From: Bisporella sp. PMI_857
Lineage: Eukaryota > Ascomycota > Leotiomycetes > Helotiales > Helotiaceae
DNA length: 64,000 nucleotides
Reading direction: 5' to 3'
NCBI GenBank assembly: GCA_021307315.1
Contig: JAJSPD010000017.1
Coordinates: 434,001-498,000 of the forward strand
Below, piece by piece: positions 1-12,700 of the stretch; the first letter of the stretch is position 1; each line of letters opens with the position of its first letter. The notes below the pieces were generated by a model, which ran no database searches, was not told where the DNA came from, and saw only the letters and a list, made by a program, of their open reading frames with translations. The translations under genes and the position numbers were made by a program.

Positions 1-935
1 AAGTGGGTTATGGAATGTGTAATGCATAAATTCAGCGAACGCATTTGGCACTGTTTTTGAGCTACAGCGATGGCAGACGACTACTGAGGGATGAGGTTGT
101 AGATGTAACCAGTCACGATGAGCGAATCGATGGCAGCCCTCCCAGGTAGTCCTACCATGCAAGGAATGCAAACTCGAGGATCCTTCATTCTCCCTTATCT
201 TATCTTGGATTCACTATCACAAAAATCATTTCCTGCGAACATTGAATCTAAAATATTAATATGGTAACTTTATGCTACGGCTATGAACGAGCCACGATAA
301 GATGTTTATGGGTATGGAGCTTGTTGCAGGGAACTCCATTTCAGTGCCGTAATCGGGCTGCAGCAGTCCCTCAGCACGAGTGATGCGTTGCGTAGAGACT
401 AGTTCCATGCGAGAATGAATTATTTACTTGGATGCCTTTCTTCATCTTCAACCTTATTGCTAACGCTTGAACATTTCGGTTGTATTTTCCTTGGCTGTGG
501 CATAGCAAGTTTTAGCACACAACGTTTGGTGCCCGGATGGAAGTGTCATCATACACATCATGCGAAAAGCTTATTCGCAAGATTCTAACTGGCTGAATAG
601 TTTATAAAATAGTAAGGCTATCTTCTTATGCTGGTTCCTGCTACGGAGTCTGGTATTATAGTACACGGAAAGGCGTGGTCATCATTTTGTTTCATTCCCC
701 CTTCCCAAATCCACCAACGCCAAATGTGTTTCAAAGCTTTCCACGCAAGAAGAGTATCCCATATCTAATAACACCAATCCCCCGTCCGTGAATAAAACCC
801 TCCTTGGGTATCTTCGTGAATAGTATTGTAAAGCGCATCTCGTAAACCTGTTCCTCTCTTGACTTAGCGTGATCTTCCCCACTTGCCACGCGTCCTCCAT
901 CATCTTATATAAGAATCCTCATTCCCGTTTGTGAT
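1..935. other. Intergenic, no gene seen
   Basis: No open frame here resembles a known family. A 73-codon ATG frame on the minus strand (903 to 682) has no recognisable motif and no splice context. This is the 3' side of the minus-strand gene that ends at 936. Confidence 0.6.
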
Positions 936-2066
936 TTATAGAACGAATACCATTCCTCCAACCGCTATAGCGAGGGCCAAGAATCCGGAAGCCTGCAGCG
1001 TGCTCGCTGCACCAGGAGTACTAGCGCTGCTGTCGGAGCTCGTGGTCTCATCCGGCGCGTTTGGATCCGCGACGGTGGTGCCATTTGGCAACGTGCCATT
1101 CAAAATTATGGTGCTGGTACCGTTGATATCTGCCACGTCGATAACACTCTTATTTAGGCCGGCATAACTGCCGTCGCCAATCAAGTCGGCCAAGAATGTC
1201 AAATCACCGGTATCGTCACATCCGCATACTGCGTAGGCGGCACACAAGCAGTCCACTGGTTTCGTTTCATTCACGCCATCGCTCTGTCTCTTCATGAGTC
1301 CCCCAAGCTGCGCAAACATGCTATCTCTTTTGTCGTTGGTGTTGGTGCTGTTGCGCGAGCGGTTGCGGTAGCTGTACGGGTTGTGGTAGGGATAGGAGTA
1401 GGCGCCATAAAGCCAGAGACCAGGATAGACAGCGAGAAGACCGGCACCAAGGAAGACAGGGGCGATGAGTCCAGTGGGTGATTTCGAACCCGCGGTGTAG
1501 GGTTTGCTGGCACCACCACCGTAATATTTGCCGCCTCCGAAAGAGGGTTGGACACCTGAGCCTGCGCGGGTTGCGCCACCTGCGTTAGAAGAGGATGAAG
1601 TTGAGCCTCTGCCGCCGGTGGTAGATCTGAGAGAGGTTAGTATATGTCTCGTTTTAATTTCTGATTGCTGTTGTGGAGATGATGAAAGTCTACGCTCTGC
1701 CACCGCGATATTATCAACGCGGCGAGCGTCCACAACTGATACCATCCCGAATCACAACAGCGAAACAAAGATAGGAACATACCCAGAAGTGCTGCCAGTG
1801 CCCGTACCACCCTTTCCAGACGATGACGATGATCCAGACGAAGATCCGCTCGACGATGATCCACCACCCTTTCCACCACCACCACCTCCCTTCCGCTTGA
1901 ACAATCTCTCTGCTTGTTCTATCGCAAACGGCTCTCTCTTCACATGTACTCCAACAACAGCTGCATCGCGCTTCAAAACAACATCACCATCGGCAGGTTG
2001 TGGCGCAGCCAGTCCTGGTGTCGAGCTGAACAGCAGAAGTGCTACTGTGAAGAGATCTGATCGCAT
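936..2066 (-). CDS. Secreted, probably GPI-anchored Gly/Ser-rich protein (DUF7732-like)
   Basis: Two exons, 2066-1783 and 1626-936, give 324 aa. The intron has a GTATGT donor and an ACTAAC branch site just before CTCAG. The start ATG leads straight into a signal peptide (about residues 1-20, ending near GLAAPQP). A Gly/Ser/Lys low-complexity tract follows (about 55-110), then a KYYGGGA-type motif, a hydrophobic stretch (VFLGAGLLAVYPGLWLYGAYSYPYH) and a Cys cluster (CLCAAYAVCGC). Several N-glycosylation sites (NGT, NKS) come next. A Ser/Thr/Pro stalk leads to a C-terminal hydrophobic tail with no basic residues after it, as in GPI signals. The architecture matches the fungal family I know as DUF7732, whose function is unknown; that name is from memory and should be checked. 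Cell-wall or plasma-membrane location is inferred. Confidence 0.72.
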
Positions 2067-3097
2067 TTTGTAGGATGTCGACCAATTTCGTCTTAAAGGG
2101 TATTAAGTATAAGTCGTTGATACTGCGGTTAACTGGGATCAAGAAAAATGCAAGATGGTGTCGGAATATATACGGTGGTGTAACTCTGGGTAAGTGTAGT
2201 TGAAATGACTCCCCTGGCCTTGGCTGCGACGGGTGGAACAAGGCGGAGCGTAAGGCAAACAACAAAACTTAAATCAGCAGTACCCTGGTCCCACCCCCGC
2301 ACTACGTAAGACAAACCAGAGTGTAAGGCCCAATGTAATACTTAACTATCACACCCAATTCGTTCTCCCATAATCTATTTGATCATTTCAGCAGCGATCT
2401 TTTATAGCAGCAAATCATGATGGGTATTTCTGCACGAGGAAAAATATTTAATACATCTTATGTAAGCCAGCAAACACAGCCCATTCTTGGCGTCCGTCAT
2501 AGACTTTTTTCTTTGTCGAACCTTCTGAGATCTGCTCTGCTCTAGCCAATCCAAACGAGCCAGTGCCGAGACCAATACGATCAAGAGAACGATCCTTTTG
2601 CCCCTCACGAGATTCTAGTCGCCTTCTAGAAAGAAACAGATGGAAGCTTAGTCTAAATAAGCACAGATTCACAAAGGTTGTTGCACAGGGCTGAATGGAT
2701 ATATGAAAGCGAGAAGATGGCAGAGAGGGAGGCTTAGCAGGCCATGTGAAATGTTGACTGCACGATATACGGATGTACCCCCTCCTGATGTAACTTAAAA
2801 AAAACGGAAACGGAAGAAATTGCGAGTTGTCCAGCTGCATTAGGCGGCGCGGTGCAAGCTGAGGTTGCAACGCCAGCGCTTCAGTTTGGCTTCCGGTGAG
2901 ATTGGTTGTTTTGTATCCTTAGGTTGCATAGAAGGTCCAGGTTATGTCAACTCGGATCACATATTTTCATGGACGACTAGCCTGAGAATCATGCCTCGGG
3001 CACTCTCTGAGGCAGTCTCTGCTTTAGATTCATTAGAATGCAATGTAAAGCCTACCATTCCATTGTATCATAACTCATCCAAAATCATATTCTATTA
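2067..3097. other. Intergenic, no gene seen
   Basis: This lies between two minus-strand genes, upstream of the secreted-protein gene and downstream of UAP1. Overlapping short frames on both strands have no family resemblance and look like chance frames. Promoter elements of the 2066 gene must lie here, but none is distinctive. Confidence 0.5.
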
Positions 3098-4817
3098 TCA
3101 TTCTGACCATTCTTTCTCGAGAACCGCAGGCGCGGTGATGGTCTTGCCCTTCAGATCTTCCAGTCCTTCTCCGCCCTATGCAGTATTAGTGAACTATTTA
3201 GATTCAAAAAACCGTCAAGACTTACGTAGCTGACCAGCGGCGATATCTCAATACCATTATTGTCACCCTCGCTGACCACAACTGCGCCAGCAGCCGATGC
3301 CCACCGCTCTCCTTGATTCATGATATCCTTCCTGCTGGTATCTGGGTCGTCTTCTCCAGTGCCTCTAGCATTCTTCAGCGGAGAGAACTCGTCCTCGCGC
3401 TTGACCTCCAAGCAGGCGAACTTGTTAAGCTCCAGCATGGGGAAGACATCAAAGACAAACTGTTCAAGTTTGATGCCGTTAGGCTTCTCAGGTTTAATTG
3501 TACTTCCCTTCTCGGTGTCAACATATGGAATCTTCTTCCTTGCGACATGGTGAGGAAGTTTGTGTGCCCAATCAGGAATAGACTCCAAGAACCGGAAAGA
3601 ATAGTAGTGGTTAACAATGTTTGCGGCTCTGAACTTCAAGACATCATGCTGCTTTTCGTCCTTAGCCTCTGCAGTTTCCTTATCAATTTCCGAGTATTCG
3701 ACGACGTCTGGCTTGCCGTTCTTTAGCAGAATAAGGCCAACAGATTCTGTAGCGCTACGCTTTCGTACAACCTTGGTAGCGATGTCAACATCTTTCGAGG
3801 CAGCAAAGCCAATAAAGACAGGATCAGCAACTTTAACTAGGCAGTTGTCCACGCAATATGCATGAATGTGCTCAATGCCTCGTTTTCGTAGGTCTCCCAT
3901 AACGCTCGACTTGACAATTGCTTCGTAGATACCACCGTTCCCATCTGGGGCCACAGCGACCTTTCCTTTGCTCTCGAGTAAGATCTTGCCGTCATTCGAG
4001 ATACATGGCAGAACTCCTTGCTCGAATATAATGACATTCTCCTCTCTGAGACCAAAGTAGCCGTTCTCTTTAAAGTATGTTTCGGTAGGTTTCCTTGTTG
4101 GTCCGCTGGTCATGACATACCATGGAACCACCACATCCTCCCTCCCCTTCTTGTGTGCCAGCCGTTGTATCTTTCGAATACGCTCAGCTTGGATCTTAAA
4201 GAGAGATTTCCCTGATGGGAGGCCAATGTTGAAGCAACCCTTAGGATCTGAGCTACCCAGTCTTGTACCCTGTCCTCCTGCCATAAGCACAACAGCCACT
4301 TTGTTTTCCGCAATCAAGTTGAGGCCCGATTGGTACCATTTCTCAATATCTTCTTGTTTAGAATCAAGTATACTGGCGGTGGCAGATTCCGGAAGCGGGC
4401 TTAAGGCAGATACCTTGTCATTTTCGTCGTCTCTCGGTTTGGGAGGGTTGAGAGCGCGGTCGGTGATGATATTAATGCGGCTATAGTAATGTAGTCAGAA
4501 TTGGCTCATACTGACTTTAAATAAGTAGGTCTTCCAAGAGATTGGTGTCCTACTCAGGATTTATATCTGAAAGCTGGCTATAAAGCGCAGCTTTCTCTGC
4601 CACGCTCAACTCATCGTAAAACGCAAATACTTGTTCCTGCTGTGCTTTCGTATATTCCTCTCTCAGCTCTATATATTTTATTTAGTAAAGACCTGTAGGA
4701 GGAGTCACTTGCAACGTTACCCTCGAGCTGCTGCTTTGTTGGTTCCTTTGGTGGGGCAGCCATCTCTCCACCGCTTCCAATGTGAAGCGTATTCAGAGCC
4801 TTCTTGACTGTCTCCAT
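3098..4817 (-). CDS. UAP1: UDP-N-acetylglucosamine pyrophosphorylase
   Basis: Makes UDP-GlcNAc from UTP and GlcNAc-1-phosphate in the cytosol, the last step before chitin, N-glycan and GPI-anchor synthesis. Four exons: 4817-4721, 4668-4554, 4480-3226 and 3175-3098, giving 514 aa, the usual fungal length. The nucleotide-binding signature is plain at about residues 136-155 ([11 protein letters not shown] followed by [11 protein letters not shown]). The uridine- and sugar-contacting segments GNGGIYEA and [10 protein letters not shown] follow. The first two exons are recognisable only after splicing: they give the N-terminal helix that reads [13 protein letters not shown] and then ALYSQL. The last exon gives GGEGLEDL and ends in [11 protein letters not shown]. 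The donors are GTAACG, GTAGGA and GTAAGT. Nothing is missing, so the gene looks functional. The plant and yeast name QRI1/UAP1 applies to the same family. Confidence 0.96.
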
Positions 4818-5376
4818 GGTGATTGAATATAGAAGTATACAGATTGAAATTCAAAAGTCAATAGTAGATAGGATTTACGGAAATTGCAATTTTCTGTTGT
4901 TGTCCTACTCCAAAGAATGGAAAGACTTTAGCTACGTATTCCAAGGTCTCAGCCCCTCAAGCCCCACTACTTACAGAAACACGAGCTCGCGATGGTCGTG
5001 CCGTAACTAGTATTTAAGAGTTCGTTGGTGTTTTTCACGTACACTGAAGCTACTTTAATCTTAAAATCAAATACTGTCTTCAATAAAAAATAAATATATA
5101 AAGCTACAATGTTTCAATGATTCATTTATTGTTTGACTTTGAACATCAGCTGTATGCTGGCTTAAGATTTATGTGTCTCGCTTCCATGGTATGCGCTAGT
5201 TGCCACCTCCTTTTTTCACCACTTTTTCAATAATAAAGCTGACTAAATCTTGTTTTCCTTTGCAACCACAGTAACCAGCCCGAAAATTTTCTAGCAAACT
5301 ATTTCGTGATCCACCTTCTCATTACAGTATTGATATCAAGTTCTTCAAGCACATCTCTCGTCCAATCATTACTTCA
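4818..5376. other. Intergenic: UAP1 promoter side and tRNA 5' flank
   Basis: An AT-rich spacer between the divergently placed UAP1 start and the tRNA gene. No coding frame with family similarity was found. Confidence 0.5.
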
Positions 5377-5500
5377 GGACAGATGGCCGAGCTGGTTATG
5401 GCGCCAGGTTAAGGTTACCTTAATACTTTCGTACTCTCTCACAAAGGGTTGTAATTTCCTGGTCACGAAAGTGGCGTGGGTTCGAGTCCCACTCTGTTCA
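5377..5500 (+). tRNA. trnL(AAG): tRNA-Leu(AAG) with a 42-nt intron
   Basis: The acceptor stem GGACAGA (5377-5383) pairs with TCTGTTC (5493-5499) and is followed by discriminator A at 5500. The D-stem GCC/GGC is present. Anticodon stem CCAGG (5404-5408) pairs with CCTGG (5458-5462), and loop positions T32-T33 precede anticodon AAG at 5411-5413. The intron runs from 5415 to 5456, one base after the anticodon, which is the canonical position. A long variable arm (TCAC-GAAA-GTGG) marks a class II tRNA. The T-arm GTGGG-TTCGAGT-CCCAC is perfect. The mature length of 82 nt and the A discriminator fit tRNA-Leu reading CTT/CTC codons. Confidence 0.95.
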
Positions 5501-5501
5501 A

Positions 5502-5507
5502 TTTTTT
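5502..5507 (+). terminator. RNA polymerase III T-run terminator
   Basis: Six T residues begin two bases after the tRNA 3' end, the standard Pol III stop signal. Confidence 0.85.
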
Positions 5508-6086
5508 GCCATTGATATATATATGTATGCATCTAAACATCGAGGAGATTCTCTTCGTTGGTCAAATTTGCTAGGGTCTGCATGTCTGCTGCAGGCTCGG
5601 TGTGGACGGAATTGGATGGACAATGTGTGGATTGGTTATCCAAGTATTTGTTCATATGCCTTTACCCAAAGATATCTTGCTGGTTTCAGAAAATATATAA
5701 ACTTTTTGAGGGTTGTACCAACCAATCGGTTCCTGATTTTCAATATTTCATTACCTGTAGGCAAATCGGGTTGCGGTCCGTAACTCCAGTACTTTTGCAA
5801 GATTCCTCGATTATATAAAATTAATTCTCCTGTTCTTAGAAATTGCATCCCTCCAAAACCCCAATTCCAAGTCAAATATGAGTTTTGACTAGATTGTTGT
5901 TGATCCATGAGCCCGTGACATAGCTATTGGAACACTATAAGTCCATGGTTTCATCGGTTCTAAAATATAATAACACAAAGGTTCACCTGTCTCAGGACAT
6001 ATTTGATGTACTTGTGTATTATTGTGGAAGTCGTCTTCTCAGCTGGACACATACGCATACACTATCATAAATTATAGCTTGTAACC
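5508..6086. other. Intergenic, no gene seen
   Basis: This spans from the tRNA to the GH131 start. Two overlapping 86-codon plus-strand frames and a 90-codon minus-strand frame carry no recognisable motif. Confidence 0.5.
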
Positions 6087-7033
6087 ATGTCTCAACGCCT
6101 ATACCTCCTCATAGCGACGATCATCTGGAGCACGAATGCACTATCCTTCCCAATCTCAATAACGAAATGTCCCATAACACTTGATGGCCGCATCCCTCGA
6201 GCAACCCAGCTCCAAGCCTTCGACACGTCAGCATCCCCATTCAACCCCAATTACACCAAGGGACAAAACTTGACTTGGTCTGAAATACTCCTCTTCCCCA
6301 AGGCGCAACCATCCAGATTCGACCATCCAGGTTACAAGCCTCTCGAAGTGACTGTCTCTGACGAGTCTATATTTGCCCCCGGTGGTGGTTCTCCTCAAAT
6401 TGGCTTCCGGCGTGCCGGTCTTCTGATGGGTAATGGTTCGGACGAGAGCAACATCGGTGTGAAGACGTTCCACTGGAGTGTGAAGCAGGACCTTGGACGG
6501 AAGATGAATTTGACTCATGAGTATATGAATGTCTGGCATGAGGCAAATGATTATGCCAGCAACCAATTTTCGCTAAATATTGGAGTCATGTTGGAGCAGG
6601 ATCAGCCGAAGGATTCGAATGTGAGCACCATTGGGTTGGACGCGAAGCTCTGGAAAGCCTTGGATCGCAGGAATAATATTGTTTGGACAAGAAAACTCGT
6701 CTGGGACGAATGGCAGAATTTCGCAGTGACCCTTGATTATGAGAAAAAGTAAGTAGAAACTAATGTCTTGCAATATATTTGACTGCCTGCCTAACCACTT
6801 CCAGCACGTTGCAAATCCACTATTCGACTGGCAACAATCCGCTAAAGGCGGTTACCAAACCTGTCTACAATGACAACAGTGGTGGCGGTCAGTTCCAGAT
6901 AGGAATGGCCAAGAAACCAACTGAAACTAATAGCGTGGTCTTTGATGGATATCAAGAACCAAATATAAACGAGGGCCAGATATATGGTGGAATATTCATT
7001 GAGGATAGCGACAAGAGTTGCATTTCTTTCTAA
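6087..7033 (+). CDS. Secreted glycoside hydrolase family 131 (beta-glucanase)
   Basis: Two exons, 6087-6748 and 6805-7033, give 296 aa. The intron has a GTAAGT donor and a CTAAC branch site. A signal peptide occupies about residues 1-19. The mature protein begins CPITLDGRIP, the usual GH131 opening (CP-x-x-DGR-x-P). It continues with SPFNPNYTKGQNLTWSEI, ISDESIF-like and GFRRAG motifs, then KTFHWSVKQD and LTHEYMNVWHE. The second exon holds DPLKAVTKPV-like and QIGMAKKPT motifs and the closing NEGQIYGGIFIEDS. GH131 enzymes cleave beta-1,3-, beta-1,6- and beta-1,4-glucans and act outside the cell on plant or fungal walls. The length matches a single catalytic domain without a CBM1. N-glycosylation sites (NYT, NLT, NGS) support secretion. 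Confidence 0.93.
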
Positions 7034-7720
7034 GCATATTTCAAAATTATATAGTTCTTTCAATTTTTGAGACTCCTCATTTCCGTCGCCAAAAGTAATC
7101 CTATCTAACTGGAAATGCTGAAGCTTAAGAGGGTCGGCTGATATACTATGTTGCAAGCACGGGCTTGGGTTTCTCAGGACAACTTTCTACAGGCGTCTAC
7201 CTTTGGAGGAGAGAGCTTAATCTGGTTGAGACTTGAGGAGATTATCTTTTGCCATGGTTAGAAGTTAGTCGAGTATGTTCCCTTTCTTGGTTGGCTTACA
7301 AATGTATATGCCCGTGAACGGCGGACCTCTGCAACAGAGGTCAGCAAAGTTCTGGCTTTGGTTGGCGCTTCCCTCTTTCAAAGTATTAATAAAGAGAGCA
7401 GATAACAGAGCAACGATGCGACAGGCTCCCTAAACCGCTAGCGATACGCTGCTCCTAAGCTTGAAATACAGGATCGAGGTTTATTTATATGGCGTAACAA
7501 AGAAGGGGAAGTTCCCACAACATTACAAACTGCTTGTAGTCATTTCTTCGGAAGAGTGAAGTTGGACACTATTTCGAAGGCATTTCCAGTCTACCAAACA
7601 CTTTCAACGACTTACATACAAGAGGTCACCTTAGAAACCCTCGTAGTGTAGGACTTCCACCCTAGTCATCTCTGCAGGTCGAAACTCAAGTCTCTTCGAA
7701 CGATATCAATCGTAAATAAA
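7034..7720. other. Intergenic, no gene seen
   Basis: This holds the 3' flank of the GH131 gene and the 5' flank of the SDR relic. No frame resembles a known family. Confidence 0.5.
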
Positions 7721-8985
7721 ATGAATGTCAACCAAGGCCTAGAATATACATCAGTAAGTCACAGTGCATTCGAATGCAACATGTAATTAAATACGGAGTG
7801 ACCAAACAGCCTAATGTTTCAAACATCCCAGACCTGAGTGGCAAGGTAGCTCTAGTTACAGGTGCATAGTAAGCTAACCCATGAATTGATGCTGTGCTCC
7901 ATGCTTATAGTGATGTAGTTAGCTATAGTGTATTGGTCTTCAAACTGATTTCACTTGGCTCTTATAAAGCAACCGCTTACATTCAAGGGCGGGACGAGGC
8001 GAAGGTCCAGGAAGAAATTGATGTCATGATGAAGCAAGGCCGTTCTATTTGCGGTGATCAACTTCGACTATGCGTCGTCTACCTTGCTGATTGAAAGCTG
8101 CCTGGTGTGTATAAGACCTCGAATTCCAGGTTACGAATATGCATCCAAAATCGCTGATGGTGAGAGGACTGTTTAACCGCCTTACGACTCACAAATGATA
8201 GATCTGCGACTACGGCCCTTGGAAGTAGCACGAAAAGAATGAATATAGTGGTAAAAAATACAGCAATGTAAGTGGAAAATGGCTAATCTGACAGAGCAGC
8301 ACTAAGAAGTGTCTAGCTTTCCCGGACCCTAAGTATTTGATTCTCATGGCATATCAATTTCCTCCAAAATCAAGTAAACCTTCCTGAAACGATTCTATAA
8401 TCCATTGCTGAATAGACAGCCATCTATCTCCGTTTCTTCTTATGACGACACTTCTTCAGCTCCTGTGAGAGACTGGAGAATCTTACCTAGGAGCTCGAGT
8501 CATATCTGTAATTCTGCTTGAATGGACTAAAATCAAAACTAATATGTGCCTCTAGTTGTCATCCAAAACGCATTTTCTACTACCTACTGGAGCCAGGTTT
8601 GGTTCTCTTGCCAGCCTTAACGGAAGGCAAGAAAGCACAGGAATAGGATCTAGCGAATTAATAGCATATGGTAGATTATTAAATTCTAAGTTCCCACAGG
8701 AAGCCAGAGCTGGGAATTATAGCCCACTCAAAACCAGCAAATGTTCTCTTTGCCAAACATCTGCAGATAGTTTTTGACAATCAAGGCATCGAAGCCCTTT
8801 CTATGAGTGTCAATCCAGGAGCTTTGGAAGCTAGTCAGTATGAAATAACCTGCAAAAAACCAGAGCTAACGGTACCGATAAATCTCTAGCGTATGTCGGA
8901 ACACAGGGTCATTTACTTGATGGCTCTCTTACACCACCAGAAGGGGTGTTGACACCTTCTTTGCAGCGATTTAGTCTAAAGGTTT
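7721..8985 (+). pseudogene. Decayed short-chain dehydrogenase/reductase (SDR)
   Basis: Fragments of an SDR are readable in order but in different frames. After an ATG start (7721) and a plausible GTAAGT intron comes NIPDLSGKVALVTGA near 7825-7866, the classical beta1 strand and TGxxxGxG opening. A second possible intron leads to KATAYIQGRDEAKVQEEI (about 7965-8020), the beta2/alpha region. Much later (about 8711-8835) come SKPANVLFAKHLQ and IEALSMSVNPGALEA, the alphaF and C-terminal part, and near 8920 a GSLTPPEG-like tail. The glycine-rich cofactor loop is destroyed, stops interrupt the frame after 8094, the central NNAG region is not found, and the catalytic Tyr of YxxxK is lost. It reads as an ancient relic of a WWOX-like fungal SDR. 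Confidence 0.72.
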
Positions 8986-9756
8986 AGGTATCTTGAGAGG
9001 AATATGCAGGAGTATATCTCGTGCCCTTTGGAAGCTTAAGCTGCTGAGTGCAGAGGTTAAGATGCTGCTTTGGTAGAAGAGCTGTGGGAGACGAGCATTA
9101 GAGTAACTGAATTTTTGCTGAACTAGTGCACAGCTGAGTAAGATGAAAAGGTCCACATGTATATGAATATAGCGCGCTGATATTCTTGATCTTCTCATTA
9201 TCCTGCTTAGTTCCTGGGTTTGGGACACCAGTACCTCTGAGCGACTAAGGTACAAAAAGACTCAAATTATGTGGCAACTTTCGTGGTAAAAAGTGTGTAG
9301 CATAGACATCTGTTGCTTTAAATAACTCCGAAGCCCTGTGACTAAATCAAATTCTCTCTGTTCTATACTGTAACAAGCTTACATCCGCGTATTTTGATGA
9401 CTTGGCTGGAAGAGTGGCGATTGAAGGGTACGTCGGGATTGCGGTCAATGATTCAGGCTTTGGTGAAAAATACCTAACGAGGCTGAGTCGGGAGGTGACG
9501 AAGCCCCTCGCGACCGTGCTTGCCGCCTTGACGCCTGAGGCAGAAACCTATGCGATTAGATACAACATGCGACGCCTTGCCGCACGTTGACTGTTGATAA
9601 ATTTCCTCTGATACAACGTTCTCTTGACGAGACAGTATTTCTTTTTGGTCTCCCTTGTTTCTTCTCTCGGCGTTGTTCTGAGACTGTGGGCCTCTCTAAT
9701 ATATACTTGATCTGGGAGTACCACAATATTGTGCATCAGCGGGCGAGGCCTCCAAG
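8986..9756. other. Intergenic: 5' side of myosin-I
   Basis: No recognisable coding frame. A GC-richer patch at about 9400-9590 is open for 62 codons on the plus strand but has no motif. It may be part of the myosin 5' leader or upstream region. Confidence 0.45.
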
Positions 9757-12700
9757 ATGGTAAGGCACAATACTTAGAGAGCTCCAATTCGGTGTACAAT
9801 TTCTGACACTCTGTTTCTAGGGTATCACGAATCGCAGGAACAAAGGCGACAAAAATGCGAGTGGCGCGCAGAGCGGAAAGTCTGGTAGCAGCAAGCCAAA
9901 TATCAAGAAGGCCACATTCGATACTACGAAGAAGAAGGAAGTGGGAGTGTCTGATCTTACTCTGATCAGTAAAGTTTCAAATGAGGCAATAAATGAGAAT
10001 CTGAAGAAGCGCTTCGAGAATGGAGAGATATATGTAAGCAAGCCAAACTCGACTGCGGTCTAATCCAGGTTTTCCTTAAGGGGCACTGCTGACATGGAAA
10101 ATAGACTTACATTGGACATGTACTTGTCTCTGTTAATCCGTTTCGGGACTGTATGTATATCTGCGGGCACCTGTTCTGTCGATTGCTGATGGTGTATTTA
10201 CAGTAGGAATATATACCGATGCAGTTTTAGACAGCTACAAAGGGAAGAATCGGTTGGAGGTATATTTTCTGATGAAGCTTGAACAAGTATAAACTGACAC
10301 TGTCAGATGCCTCCGCACGTATTTGCGATTGCCGAGTCAGCGTATTACAATATGAAAGCCTACAAGGACAATCAGTGTGTAATTATCTCTGGAGAATCGG
10401 GAGCTGGAAAGACTGAGGCTGCAAAGCGAATTATGCAGTACATTGCCAATGTCTCCGGCGGCAGCAACAATTCGATTCAGGAGATCAAGGATATGGTCCT
10501 CGCAACAAATCCCCTTCTAGAGTCTTTTGGAAATGCAAAGACATTGCGGAATAATAACTCTTCCCGCTTTGGCAAATATCTACAACTGCAATTCAATGCC
10601 CAAGGCGAGCCAGTGGGTGCAGATATTACCAATTATCTATTAGAAAAAACAAGAGTTGTTACTCAAATTAGAGATGAACGCAACTTCCATATTTTCTATC
10701 AGTTCACGAAAGGAGCGTCGGAGACTTACCGCCAGACCTTTGGCGTACAGAGGCCAGAGACTTACGCATATACTAGCAGATCAAAATGTCTGGATGTCGA
10801 TGGCATTGATGATTTGGCTGAGTATAGGGACACGCTGAACGCAATGAATGTCATTGGTCTCTCGCAACCTGAACAAGATGAAATCTTCCGCATGTTAGCT
10901 GCTATTTTATGGACTGGAAATATCAATTTTGTCGAGGACAAGGATGGATATGCTGCGGTGCAGGATCAGTCCGTGGTTGATTTCCTAGCTTACCTTCTCG
11001 AAGTTGATCCGGCGCACGTGGTTCAAGCCATAACGATCAGGATTCTTACACCTCGTAATGGCGAGGTCATCGAGTCACCAGCAAATCCGACACAGGCCAT
11101 AGCGACCCGAGATGCTCTGGCCAAAGCGATATACAACAATTTGTTCGATTGGATAGTGGAGCGTGTCAATGTCTCCTTGAAAGCTCGCGGGGCTACATCA
11201 AATTCTATCGGCATTCTAGACATCTACGGATTCGAGATTTTCGAGAAGAACAGTTTCGAGCAGTTGTGTATAAACTATGTAAACGAGAAGCTGCAGCAAA
11301 TCTTCATCCAACTGACGTTGAAGACGGAGCAGGAAGAGTACGCACGAGAGCAGATCCAGTGGACCCCAATCAAATATTTCGACAATAAAATTGTGTGCGA
11401 TTTGATTGAGCAAACCAGACCTGTAGGAATTTTCTCTGCGCTCAAGGATGCTACCAAAACCGCACATGCAGACCCTGCTGCTTGTGACCGGACGTTCATG
11501 CAGACGATCAATGCGATGTCAAATGCTCATTTAACGCCTCGGCAAGGTAATTTTATCATTAAACACTACGCTGGTGATGTGAGCTATACAGTGGATGGTA
11601 TCACCGACAAGAACAAGGATCAACTGCTGAAGGGTCTATTGAATCTCTTCGGTCAAAGCTCGAATAGCTTTGTTCACACTCTGTTCCCTCACGAAGTCGA
11701 CCAAGACAACCGAAAGGCACCACCTTCTGCTGGTGACAAAATTAAGGCTTCTGCCAATGACTTGGTAGCAACCTTGATGAAAGCAGAGCCATCGTATATT
11801 CGAACGATTAAGCCAAACGAGAATAAATCTGCCACGGAGTATAACGTGCCCAATGTTATGCACCAGATCAAATATCTAGGTCTTCAGGAGAACGTTCGTA
11901 TTCGCCGTGCTGGATTTGCTTATCGACAGACATTTGATAAATTTGTTGAGCGCTTCTATTTGTTATCCCCACAAACATCCTATGCTGGTGACTATACTTG
12001 GACAGGTGACGCAAAATCAGGAGCGAAGCAAATCATGAAAGATACCAGTATCCCAGCTGAGGAATTTCAGATGGGCGTCACAAAAGCTTTCATCAAAGCA
12101 CCAGAGACGCTGTTTGCTCTGGAGCATATGCGAGACAGGTATTGGCACAATATGGCTATCCGTATTCAGCGTGTCTGGCGAGCCTTTCTTCGTATCCGAA
12201 TCGAGGCTGCTACCCGCATACAGAGAATGTGGAGAAAGAAGAGAGTTGGTGCTGAATTTCTTGCCCTGAGAGAACGTGGTCACAAAGTTATTCAGGGCAG
12301 GAAAGAAAGGCGGCGGTTCAGTCTTTTAGGGTCAAGACGCTTCATGGGCGACTACCTTGGCGTGAACGCCAGCAGCGGACCTGGCTCTCGACTTAGGAGT
12401 TCTATCAATCTCTCCAGTAATGAGAAAGCGCTTTTCTCATGCCGGGGCGAGATTCTTGAAGCCAAATTCGGTCGGTCGAGTAAAGCCAGTCCTCGAATCT
12501 TGATCCTCACAAACAGCAAAATCTATATTGTCACACAAAGTGTTGTTAATAAGCAGGTCCAGGTTCTTGTGGAACGATCTATACCTCTTGGAGCAATCAA
12601 GTTCGTGGGCACATCTACTTGCCGAGATGATTGGTTTTCCTTGGGTATCGGTTCTCCTCAGGAAGCAGATCCTCTCTTGAATTGTGTTCTCAAGACGGAG

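Noticed and set aside
1528..2073. Long plus-strand frame (181 codons) rich in Pro/Asp
   Set aside because: It is the antisense of the Gly/Ser-rich secreted-protein gene. The repeats mirror that gene's low-complexity codons, and the minus strand has the signal peptide, intron and tail.
7825..7870. TAG after VTGA in the SDR relic read as a nonsense mutation
   Set aside because: It overlaps a GTAAGC donor and could be removed by splicing. I base the pseudogene call on the lost cofactor motif and later frame breaks instead.
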